A stretch of DNA of 64,000 nucleotides from Parerythrobacter aestuarii (lineage in GTDB: Bacteria; Pseudomonadota; Alphaproteobacteria; Sphingomonadales; Sphingomonadaceae). The stretch is taken from positions 1,178,001-1,242,000 of the forward strand of contig NZ_JARBWD010000001.1 of assembly GCF_030140925.1 (NCBI RefSeq), in the 5' to 3' direction. The first letter of the stretch is position 1. Each line of letters begins with the position of its first letter. Under the pieces are notes generated by a model. It worked only from the letters and a program-made list of their open reading frames with translations, had not been told where the DNA came from and did not search any database. Shown here in pieces: positions 57,109 to 64,000 of the stretch. Position numbers and translations under genes: made by a program.

Positions 57109-57728
57109 CCATGCCGAAGTTTCCGCTCATTCCGACCCTGGTGGTTGTCATTGCCGTAGGGATCATGGTGTCGCTCGGCTTCTGGCAGCTCGGCCGGATG
57201 CAGGAAAAGGAAGCCATGATTGCTAGCTACGAGGCTGCGGTTGCGGATCATCAGGTGGACAACAGTCATTGGCCGCACGAATCCGAGAGCGCTTACCGGA
57301 CTGTCGAATTCTATTGCGCAGGTCCGCACACAACCAAGGTTCGAGCCGGACGGAATGCCAATGGTGAAACGGGATGGCGACACATCGTCCAATGCCTCCT
57401 CGGTGGCCCGGATCCCACCGATGAATCGACACCGATTTTGCCGGATTACGAATACTTCGAAGGCGAGGTCGCACTTGGCTGGTCTCGCGACCCTGAATCG
57501 ATCCGGTGGCAAGGGGGCATGGTTAGAGGCGTGGTTGAGCCCGGTAGCAAGTACGGTGGACGAATCGTCGCCGATCCGCCGCTGGCCGGGCTCCAGCCGC
57601 TCGCCAAGCCCGACCCGCGCAACCTGCCCAACAACCACCTGTCCTATGCGGTGCAGTGGTTCCTGTTCGCGCTGACCGCGCTGGTGATCTACATCCTTGC
57701 GCTCAAGCGCCGACAGCGCGGCGGCTGA
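57105..57728 (+). CDS. SURF1 family oxidase assembly protein
   Basis: A 207-residue protein with a helix at each end (about 8-26 and 179-199) and a soluble domain between. SURF1 features are the N-terminal GFWQLGRMQEKEA and the C-terminal NNHLSYAVQWFLFALTALVIYI. It helps haem A insertion into subunit I. The start GTG at 57105 overlaps the DUF983 stop; an ATG two codons in is an equal choice. It ends 4 bp from the convergent ABC-F gene. Confidence 0.92.
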   Translation: MTMPKFPLIPTLVVVIAVGIMVSLGFWQLGRMQEKEAMIASYEAAVADHQVDNSHWPHESESAYRTVEFYCAGPHTTKVRAGRNANGETGWRHIVQCLLGGPDPTDESTPILPDYEYFEGEVALGWSRDPESIRWQGGMVRGVVEPGSKYGGRIVADPPLAGLQPLAKPDPRNLPNNHLSYAVQWFLFALTALVIYILALKRRQRGG

Positions 57729-57732
57729 ACCA

Positions 57733-59310
57733 TTAATCGCCCAACTCGATCCGCCGTTCGACACCGATGGCTTCGAGAAACGCCGGGTCGTGGCTGACGC
57801 AGACGATTGCGCCGTCCCACTTGGACAGCGCCTGCTCCAATACCTCTATGGCTTCGAGGTCCAGATGATTGGTCGGCTCGTCCAAGAGCAACAGCCATGG
57901 CGGCTCGGTACGGCTAAACAGGCATGCAAGGGCCAGGCGCACTCGCTCGCCTCCAGATAGCGTGCCAACTACCCGCTGTGCCCAGCGATTGCGAAAACCG
58001 TAGGCGGCAAGCGCGCCATGCGCTGTTTCCTTCGACAAGTCGGGGCAATGCCGCCGTATTTCTTCCAGCGCGGTGGCCTCGGGCGATAGCATGGAAAGAT
58101 GCTGATCCAGCATGCCAAGCCGGTGTGTTTCCGCCTTCAACATCCCGGCATCCCGCTCCAGCTCACCGGCCAGGATACGCAGCAGGCTGGTTTTGCCCGA
58201 GCCGTTGGGGCCGCACACCGCGATGCGTTCGCCGCCCCGGATGGTGAGGTCGAGACCCTTGGCGAGTTGACCTGTGCCGCGTCCACAGACCAAGCCTTGT
58301 GCCTCCATGAGGCGGTGAGAACTCGGGACGTCCGCCCGAGGTAACTCTATGCGGACAGGTGTCAGCCGTTCAACTTCCTCCTCGGCCGCGCGCAACTGGT
58401 GTTCGGCAGCTTCGATGAGCCCATCGCCTAGCTTGTGTTTTCGTGCGGCGGTCGCTTCGGCCTGCTGGCGGCGGGCGTTGAGGACGATCTTGGGCTGGCT
58501 TCCACTGGCCGCAACCTTGCGCCCCGCACTGTCGCTGCGGGCCTGCTTTTCTCGCTCGCGCTGAGCGCCCTTGCGCGTCCGGGACAGCTCCTGCTTGCGG
58601 CGCTCCAGTTCGGTTTCGGCCCGTTCAATGCGATCGGCGCGGGCGGCGGCAAAGCTATCCCACCCACCAACCGAGACATGCGTACCGATAGGAGTCAGCT
58701 CGACGATCCGATCGACATGGCGCAGCAATTCGCGATCGTGGCTGGCGAGCAGGATTCCCCCTTGCCAATCGTCCATTAGGCGTAACAGGGCAGCGCGGCC
58801 TTCGGCGTCGAGATTGTTGCTGGGTTCGTCGAGCAGCAGGACGTCGGGCTGCTGCACCAGCAGGCCTGCCAACATCAAACGCATACGCTGCCCGCCGCTC
58901 AGGGTCCCAAGCCTTCGAGCCAAGGCCAGCGAGGGCAAGGCACAGGCAGCGAGTGCTTCCTCGATCCGAGCGGTGAGCGACCAGTCGGCGCAATCGAGAT
59001 CGTCGCCTTCAGGCTTTCCCGCTTCGATCCGGGCAATCCGTGCGAGTTCATCCGCCAATCCGATAGCCTCGGCGAGCGTTTCTTCCGGATCGGGGGCTTG
59101 GCGGAGCAGGCCTATCGTACCGCTGCGGGCAATCGTGCCACTGACTGGTTCGCGTCCGCTGGCGATTGCCTCGAGCAGCGTCGACTTGCCGCAACCATTG
59201 CGACCGACAAGCCCGACAGTCTCGCGCCCAAGCGCGAGGTCGAGGCCGGGAAACAGCGGAGTGGAATCAGGGGCGGTGCAGGAAACCGCGTTGAGCGTGA
59301 GGAAAGACAT
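57733..59310 (-). CDS. ABC-F family ATPase
   Basis: A 525-residue soluble protein with two ABC ATPase domains and no membrane part. Domain 1 has GRNGCGKST, LSGGQ and LLLDEPSNNLD. A charged linker (about 215-310) follows. Domain 2 has GPNGSGKTS, LSGGE and LLLDEPTNHLD. ABC-F proteins act on the ribosome, as EttA/Uup-type factors or in antibiotic protection. The subclass cannot be told from the linker. It is antisense to and convergent with the oxidase operon. Confidence 0.92.
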   Translation of the reverse strand: MSFLTLNAVSCTAPDSTPLFPGLDLALGRETVGLVGRNGCGKSTLLEAIASGREPVSGTIARSGTIGLLRQAPDPEETLAEAIGLADELARIARIEAGKPEGDDLDCADWSLTARIEEALAACALPSLALARRLGTLSGGQRMRLMLAGLLVQQPDVLLLDEPSNNLDAEGRAALLRLMDDWQGGILLASHDRELLRHVDRIVELTPIGTHVSVGGWDSFAAARADRIERAETELERRKQELSRTRKGAQREREKQARSDSAGRKVAASGSQPKIVLNARRQQAEATAARKHKLGDGLIEAAEHQLRAAEEEVERLTPVRIELPRADVPSSHRLMEAQGLVCGRGTGQLAKGLDLTIRGGERIAVCGPNGSGKTSLLRILAGELERDAGMLKAETHRLGMLDQHLSMLSPEATALEEIRRHCPDLSKETAHGALAAYGFRNRWAQRVVGTLSGGERVRLALACLFSRTEPPWLLLLDEPTNHLDLEAIEVLEQALSKWDGAIVCVSHDPAFLEAIGVERRIELGD

Positions 59311-59513
59311 GGAACACCATCGATCAGGGCAGTTGGGAAAGGTTGCGCTGAAAGATTAGTTGTTCACGTCGGCATGCTCCCTGTGTGCGGTTGGCCGCTC
59401 CCTACAGCTATTTGCCGTGCGGGGCAAACTGGCCGGGCGAAAGCCGCGCAAGGCCCGCCGCAAGACGGGCTTGCTTGCCCTGCGATAGCGCCCCGGCTAA
59501 CGCGCCTCGCACC

Positions 59514-60914
59514 ATGCGCTATATCTCTACCCGCGGCTCTGCGCCCACGCTCTCGTTCGAAGAGGTCACGCTGACCGGCCTCGCCAGCGATGGCGGGCTG
59601 TATGTGCCGGAGGAATGGCCCACGCTGACAGCGGACGAGATCCGTGCCTTCCGCGGGCTGCCCTATGCCGAAGTGGCCGCGCGAGTGATGGCGCCCTTCG
59701 TCGGCGACAGCCTCAGCTTCGAGGAACTGCGCGAGCTGACCGGCAAGGCCTATGGCCGCTTCTCGCACGCGGCAGTCGTGCCGCTGGTGCAGGTGGATGA
59801 ACGGCATTGGCTGATGGAACTGTTCCACGGGCCGACGCTGGCGTTCAAGGATGTCGCACTGCAGATGCTCGGCCTGCTGTTCGAGACTTTCCTCGCCCGG
59901 CGCGGCGAGCAACTGACGCTTGTCGGGGCGACCAGCGGCGACACCGGTAGCGCCGCGATTGACGCGGTGGCCGGGCGCGAAGGGGTGGAGATCTTCATGC
60001 TCCATCCCAAGGGCCGAATCAGCGACGTGCAGCGCCGCCAGATGACCACTGTACGCGCGCCCAACGTCCACAACATCGCCATTTCCGGCAGCTTCGACGA
60101 TGGGCAGGCGGCGGTGAAGCGCATGTTCACTGATCCAGCCATCGCCGGCAAGATCCGCCTCGGTGCCGTCAATTCGATCAACTGGGCGCGGCTGATGGCG
60201 CAGGTGGTCTATTACTTCACAACGGCGGTACAATTGGGAGCACCCGACCGCAGTGTCGCCTTCAGCGTGCCGACCGGCAACTTCGGCGATGTCTTCGCCG
60301 GCTATGTCGCGGCAAGAATGGGCCTGCCGGTCGAAAAACTGATCGTGGCCACCAACGTCAACGATATCCTCCACCGTGCCCTTTCGGATGGCGACTATTC
60401 CGCCGGGACCGTCACGCCGACTGCAGCGCCGAGCATGGATATCCAGGTCAGCTCCAATTTCGAGCGGCTGCTGTTCGATGTCGGCGGTCGCGAGGGTGCG
60501 GCGATGGCGGAGCAGATGCACGCCTTCGAAGCGAGCAAGGCGATGCAGCTGACCAACTCGCAGCGCGAAGGGGCGGCATCGCTCTTCACCAGCGTGCGGG
60601 TGGATCAGGACGCGATGGCACATTCGATCCGCCGGGCGTTCGAGAATTCGGGCGAGATCATCGATCCACACACCGCCATCGGGCTCTATGCCGCCTACCA
60701 GGTCGAATTGCCGGTTGAAGTGCCGATCGTCACGCTGGCAACCGCGCATCCGGCCAAGTTCCGCGATGCCGTCGAGCGAGCCACAGGCGCACGGCCTCCG
60801 CTTCCGCTGCGGGTCGGCGACCTGTTCGCACGCGAGGAAGCCTGTACCGACCTGTCTGGCGACTATGACGAACTGACTGGGTTCATTCTTGAGCACGCGG
60901 CACAGGGCAACTGA
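59514..60914 (+). CDS. thrC: threonine synthase
   Basis: A 466-residue PLP enzyme that converts O-phosphohomoserine to threonine. RYISTRGSAPTLSFEEV opens it, and GPTLAFKDVALQ contains the PLP lysine K112. GATSGDTGSAAIDAVAG is the phosphate-binding loop. The ATG at 59514 is chosen over an open 43-codon leader. It starts a rightward unit; the stop overlaps the methyltransferase ATG (TGATG). Confidence 0.97.
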   Translation: MRYISTRGSAPTLSFEEVTLTGLASDGGLYVPEEWPTLTADEIRAFRGLPYAEVAARVMAPFVGDSLSFEELRELTGKAYGRFSHAAVVPLVQVDERHWLMELFHGPTLAFKDVALQMLGLLFETFLARRGEQLTLVGATSGDTGSAAIDAVAGREGVEIFMLHPKGRISDVQRRQMTTVRAPNVHNIAISGSFDDGQAAVKRMFTDPAIAGKIRLGAVNSINWARLMAQVVYYFTTAVQLGAPDRSVAFSVPTGNFGDVFAGYVAARMGLPVEKLIVATNVNDILHRALSDGDYSAGTVTPTAAPSMDIQVSSNFERLLFDVGGREGAAMAEQMHAFEASKAMQLTNSQREGAASLFTSVRVDQDAMAHSIRRAFENSGEIIDPHTAIGLYAAYQVELPVEVPIVTLATAHPAKFRDAVERATGARPPLPLRVGDLFAREEACTDLSGDYDELTGFILEHAAQGN

Positions 60915-61801
60915 TGGCTGACCTGGTCCGCCAGCCGCAGCTCATGGTGGGCGAGGGATGGGACGACTACGCCCTGCTCGACAGCGGTCACGGGCGCAAG
61001 CTCGAACGGTTCGGCCGTTTCCGCTTCATCCGCCCTGAACCGCAGGCGATGTGGACTCCGCAATCCGCCGAGTGGCAGGCCGATGGCGAATTCATTCCCG
61101 GAGCCGACGAGGATGGCGGCGGCCGCTGGCACCTCTCGCCTGAGGTGCCCGAAGAGGGCTGGCCGCTCAGCTGGCGCGAGGCGCGCTTTACGGCCTCCTG
61201 CACGCCGTTCCGCCACTTGGGCTTCTTCCCCGACATGGCCCCGGTCTGGGACTGGATGCGGGCGCAGCTCGACGGCAAGCCCGAGGCGCAGACGCTCAAC
61301 CTGTTCGGCTATACCGGCGTCGGCTCGCAGGCGCTCAGCGAATGCGGCCCGGTGACGCATGTCGATGCTTCGAAGAAATCGGTCGCGCAGGCGCGTGAGA
61401 ATGCCGAGCTGGCGGGCATGGGCGATCGCCCGATCCGCTGGCTGGTTGACGATGCCGCCAAGTTCGCTGCGCGCGAAGTGCGGCGCGAGCGGCGCTATGA
61501 CGGAATCATCCTCGACCCGCCCAAGTTCGGGCGCGGACCCAAGAACGAGACCTGGCGGATCGAGGAAGGCCTCGCCCCGCTGGTGCGCGATTGCCGCGCA
61601 TTGCTCGATCCGGAAAGCCGCTTCCTGTTCCTCACCGTCTATGCCGTGCGCATGAGCAGCCTCTCGCTCGCGGGTTTGGTCGATGAGATATTCGCCGGGA
61701 TGCCCGGCAAGGTTGAGCACGGCGATCTCGCTGTCCAGGAACAGGGCACTGGCAGGTTGCTGCCGACAGCCATCTTCGCACGATGGAGCAATCCCGGCTA
61801 A
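60914..61801 (+). CDS. class I SAM-dependent methyltransferase (RlmI-like)
   Basis: A 295-residue methyltransferase. The SAM-binding motif is LNLFGYTGVGSQALSECG, the acidic end of the second strand THVDASKKS, and the catalytic loop LDPPKFGRGP. The DPPKF loop is shared with RlmI/RlmK rRNA cytosine methyltransferases, so rRNA is a possible target. No PUA domain is visible, which differs from RlmI. It is coupled to thrC. Confidence 0.85.
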   Translation: MADLVRQPQLMVGEGWDDYALLDSGHGRKLERFGRFRFIRPEPQAMWTPQSAEWQADGEFIPGADEDGGGRWHLSPEVPEEGWPLSWREARFTASCTPFRHLGFFPDMAPVWDWMRAQLDGKPEAQTLNLFGYTGVGSQALSECGPVTHVDASKKSVAQARENAELAGMGDRPIRWLVDDAAKFAAREVRRERRYDGIILDPPKFGRGPKNETWRIEEGLAPLVRDCRALLDPESRFLFLTVYAVRMSSLSLAGLVDEIFAGMPGKVEHGDLAVQEQGTGRLLPTAIFARWSNPG

Positions 61802-61809
61802 GGGACGGC

Positions 61810-62181
61810 ATGGCTGATTCGCTGATCCTCGAGTTCGACGATATCGAACATGATGTCCTGACCGGAATTTACTCTGAAGAGACCGGCAAGCCGCAGCCGC
61901 TGCGGATGTCGATCGCGGTCGAATACAAGGTTGCCGATCACTACGGGCCGGACAGCCATCTCGACGAGAGCAAGAACTACATGGACCTCAAGTTCGCAGC
62001 GACCGATGCGTTGCCCGAGGGGGTCCATTTCAAGCTGATCGAATCGGTCGCCGACCACATCTGCGACACGCTGTTCGCGCAGGATGCCAGGGTGCTGGCA
62101 GTCACGGTAAAGATCGTGAAGCTCGCCATTGCGACTGCCAACGAAAAGATTGGCATCACGCTCAGGCGCGAGCGGCGCTGA
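61810..62181 (+). CDS. folB: dihydroneopterin aldolase family protein
   Basis: A 123-residue FolB-fold protein. VLTGIYSEETGKPQPLRMSIAVEYK opens the fold and VLAVTVKIVKLAIATANEKIGI includes the family's catalytic lysine region. It would make 6-hydroxymethyl-dihydropterin in folate synthesis. The ATG at 61810 follows AAGGGA closely. The neighbours are not folate genes, so the enzyme could be a FolB-related epimerase instead. Confidence 0.85.
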   Translation: MADSLILEFDDIEHDVLTGIYSEETGKPQPLRMSIAVEYKVADHYGPDSHLDESKNYMDLKFAATDALPEGVHFKLIESVADHICDTLFAQDARVLAVTVKIVKLAIATANEKIGITLRRERR

Positions 62182-62502
62182 GTGGCGCAGGCGGTGCTCG
62201 ATTGCGGGCGCTTGCCCGATGGTGCGGCCGAGGCTGCCCGGGTCTTCTACAGCGATTGGCTGCCCAAAGTGACGGGTGCGCTGGCTGGTGAGGTCGATAC
62301 TCTCGCCATCGTGATGAATGTTGCCGATTATGACCATGCCGACTGGCGCCGCGCCGTGGCGCATGATCTCGCACGCCAGCATGCGCCCAAGCGTGTCAAT
62401 GTCGTAAGTGGCGAAGGCGCTGCGCTGGCCGCGACTTTGGCGTATCTTGAGTGCGCGCCGGGTGTAACCGGGCATTATCTTCCGCTAGAACAGCAGCCAT
62501 GA
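62182..62502 (+). CDS. small Rossmann-like protein between folB and moaA
   Basis: A 106-residue soluble protein starting with GTG at 62182, next to the folB stop. The sequence has the look of one half of a Rossmann fold (DTLAIVMNVADYDHADWRRAV, VNVVSGEGAALAATLAYLE) but no full cofactor motif. It overlaps moaA by 4 bp (ATGA). No function is known. Confidence 0.65.
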   Translation: MAQAVLDCGRLPDGAAEAARVFYSDWLPKVTGALAGEVDTLAIVMNVADYDHADWRRAVAHDLARQHAPKRVNVVSGEGAALAATLAYLECAPGVTGHYLPLEQQP

Positions 62503-63497
62503 GCAGCAGCGATCTCATCGACAGCTTCGGGCGGCGTATTACTTACCTGCGCCTGTCTGTCACCGATCGCTGCGACCTGCGTTGCACCTATTGCATGCCC
62601 GAACGGATGGAGTTCCTGCCGCGCAAGGATGTGCTGAGTCTTGAGGAATTGCGCGACCTTTCGCTCGGCTTCATGGAGCGCGGGATCACCAAGATTCGCC
62701 TGACCGGGGGCGAACCGCTGGTGCGGCGCGATGTGATCGACCTGATCACAGCGTTGGGGCGGTTTGTCGGTAGCGGGCTAGACGAACTGACGCTCACCAC
62801 CAATGGTACTCAACTGGCCGCCCACGCGCAGCGAATCGCCGATGCCGGGGTGCGCCGGATCAACATCTCACTCGACACGCTCGACCGCGAGACCTTCATC
62901 CGCCTGTCGCGCCGCGATGCCCTGGCGAGTGTGCTGGGCGGGATTTCCGCCGCCAAGGCGGCCGGGCTCAAGGTCAAGCTGAACACTGTCGCCATGAAGG
63001 GCATCAACGAGCACGAGATCCCTGCGCTAATCGAATGGGCGCATGGCGAGGGCCACGATCTGACCCTCATCGAAACCATGCCGCTAGGTGAAATCGACGA
63101 AGACCGGACCGACCAGTTCCTGCCGCTGGTGGCAGTGCGCGAGGTGCTGGAGCAGCGCTGGACACTGACCGACAGCGAGCATCGCACCTGTGGCCCGTCG
63201 CGCTATGTCGATGTGCGCGAAACCGGCGGGCGACTGGGCTTCATCACCCCGCTGACCAACAATTTCTGCGCTGGGTGCAACCGAATCCGGGTGACCGCGA
63301 CGGGACAACTCTATCCCTGCCTCGGCGGGGGGGAGATGGTGGACTTGCGCGCCGCGCTGCGATCGGCGGACCCCGACCGCAATCTTGCCGAGGCGCTCGA
63401 CACTGCGATGCGGATCAAGCCCGAGCGGCACGACTTCCGCATTGGCGAAGGCGAGGCTCCGGCGGTGGCGCGCCCTATGTCGACGACGGGGGGGTGA
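62499..63497 (+). CDS. moaA: GTP 3',8-cyclase MoaA
   Basis: A 332-residue radical SAM enzyme that starts molybdopterin synthesis from GTP. The N-terminal 4Fe-4S cluster is held by C25, C29 and C32 (CDLRCTYC), the C-terminal one by C257, C260 and C274 (FCAGC…YPC). The protein ends in the required double glycine (STTGG). The ATG overlaps the upstream stop by 4 bp. A 77-bp inverted repeat sits between it and moaD. Confidence 0.97.
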   Translation: MSSSDLIDSFGRRITYLRLSVTDRCDLRCTYCMPERMEFLPRKDVLSLEELRDLSLGFMERGITKIRLTGGEPLVRRDVIDLITALGRFVGSGLDELTLTTNGTQLAAHAQRIADAGVRRINISLDTLDRETFIRLSRRDALASVLGGISAAKAAGLKVKLNTVAMKGINEHEIPALIEWAHGEGHDLTLIETMPLGEIDEDRTDQFLPLVAVREVLEQRWTLTDSEHRTCGPSRYVDVRETGGRLGFITPLTNNFCAGCNRIRVTATGQLYPCLGGGEMVDLRAALRSADPDRNLAEALDTAMRIKPERHDFRIGEGEAPAVARPMSTTGG

Positions 63498-63525
63498 CAT
63501 GACCTTCCAATTCAAAAATGGTCAT

Positions 63526-63602
63526 GTCATTCCCGCGAAGGCGGGAATCCAGACTGGCATCGGCACATTGTTTCGCTGGATCCCCGCCTTCGCGGGGATG
63601 AC
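63526..63602. repeat. REP-type inverted dispersed repeat between moaA and moaD
   Basis: A GTCATTCCCGCGAAGGCGGG unit (from 63526) and its inverted counterpart ending CGCGGGGATGAC (63602) face each other over a 23-bp spacer. Each half also holds its own small hairpin. This GCGAAGGCGGGAATCC family is a dispersed repeat common in proteobacteria. It may slow or stop transcription inside the moa row. Confidence 0.88.
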
Positions 63603-63612
63603 GGTGAAGTAG

Positions 63613-63855
63613 GTGACAATCACCATCGTCTTCCTAGGCCCTTTGCGAGACCTGGCTGGAGAGTCCGAGCGCGAGGTTACGGGCCCGCTCGACTGGGCAG
63701 GCTTGCTGCAAGCGGTTGGCCCGCAAGTTGCGGAGCAATTGCGGCTCGACCGCGTCAACGTCGCTTGCCGGGGCAAGGTGCTGGCCGACAAGACCGCGCT
63801 TGCCGCTGAAGACGGCGATGAAGTCGCGCTGCTCCCGCCTGTCAGCGGGGGCTAG
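63613..63855 (+). CDS. moaD: molybdopterin synthase sulfur carrier subunit
   Basis: An 80-residue ubiquitin-fold protein ending in the required glycine pair (PPVSGG), which is thiocarboxylated to supply sulfur to MoaE. DEVALLPPVSGG and the N-terminal beta-strand TITIVFLGPLRDLAGE fit MoaD. The start is GTG at 63613. moaE begins two bases after the stop. Confidence 0.93.
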   Translation: MTITIVFLGPLRDLAGESEREVTGPLDWAGLLQAVGPQVAEQLRLDRVNVACRGKVLADKTALAAEDGDEVALLPPVSGG

Positions 63856-63857
63856 CC

Positions 63858-64000
63858 ATGCGGGACATCCGTCTCCTGACAGAACCCTTCATTCCCGGCA
63901 TGCTGATCGGGCCGTTCACGAACGCCAATCCCGGCCTCGGAGGCGTTTGCACCTTCGTCGGTGAAGTGCGAGGTGAAGGCGGGGTTCAGGCGCTGGAATT
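63858..64000 (+). CDS. moaE: molybdopterin synthase catalytic subunit, start only
   Basis: The first 47 codons run to the window end. MRDIRLLTEPF…NPGLGGVCTFVGEVRGE includes the conserved GAxxxFxGxVR-like segment of MoaE, here GGVCTFVGEVR. With MoaD it forms the dithiolene of molybdopterin. Confidence 0.9.
   Translation, partial: MRDIRLLTEPFIPGMLIGPFTNANPGLGGVCTFVGEVRGEGGVQALE

Noticed and set aside
59364-60896. A 510-residue frame opposite thrC
   Set aside because: ThrC is certain on the plus strand; no domain in this frame.

Overview
The window is a GC-rich, gene-dense bacterial chromosome segment. Gene content, gene order and repeats point to a sphingomonad of the Erythrobacteraceae type (Alphaproteobacteria). 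Supporting points are the yacG–RNase E/G-like–maf–infA order, the lepB–acpS–pdxJ–pyrE order, the aa3 oxidase operon ctaC–ctaD–ctaB–small gene–ctaG–ctaE–DUF983–SURF1 followed by thrC, a long TonB-dependent receptor, a WS/DGAT enzyme, a carotenoid-type di-iron hydroxylase, a carotenoid oxygenase, and two dispersed inverted-repeat families common in this group. I saw no prophage, insertion sequence or CRISPR array. The assignment is inference from gene content only.

Layout. 1-5.3 kb: end of an M16 peptidase, purC, an acetyltransferase, an HPr-kinase-like P-loop protein, tRNA-Phe, then yacG, an RNase E/G-like gene, maf and infA. 5.5-11 kb: a TonB-dependent receptor carrying an unusual cysteine-containing tandem repeat, then a hydrolase coupled to a WS/DGAT with a histone-H1-like tail. 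11-13.7 kb: an unknown protein and uvrC. 13.8-21.9 kb: the most unusual block. It holds a membrane chemoreceptor, a lipoprotein with one haem-c motif and, divergently, a row of FadL-type outer-membrane channel, DsrE2-like protein, TusA and a soluble chemoreceptor-like protein. A universal stress protein behind a near-ideal FNR/FixK box follows. 21.9-30.2 kb: carotenoid oxygenase, acyl-CoA thioesterase, a cupin/JmjC-like oxygenase with a GNAT partner, a K+-independent proton pyrophosphatase, and a small membrane protein coupled to a carotenoid hydroxylase-like desaturase.

30.2-42.6 kb: thiL–nusB–hisD–hisG in one tightly overlapping leftward unit, a DUF2332 protein, a leftward stress/detoxification set (BolA, Nudix, pirin, SDR, epoxide-hydrolase-like), a J-domain protein, GST and DUF1428, DUF2236, an orphan cobS and a secreted protein with a calcium-loop-like motif. 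42.7-51 kb: penicillin-binding protein 1A, two hotdog thioesterases, ruvX, a DUF3089 hydrolase, an AI-2E-type permease, lepB, acpS, pdxJ and pyrE. 51.2-64 kb: the aa3 cytochrome c oxidase operon with its haem and copper assembly factors, an ABC-F ATPase on the other strand, thrC, a methyltransferase, folB, a small Rossmann-like protein, and the molybdopterin genes moaA, moaD and moaE, the last cut by the window end.

Most of the window is housekeeping. Many neighbours overlap by 1-4 bases (ATGA or TGATG), which marks translationally coupled operons. The best candidate for an undescribed system is the 15.8-21.9 kb block. It joins an outer-membrane hydrophobic channel, cytoplasmic persulfide-carrier proteins, a signalling protein and a divergent cytochrome-like lipoprotein around a perfect 16-bp palindrome.
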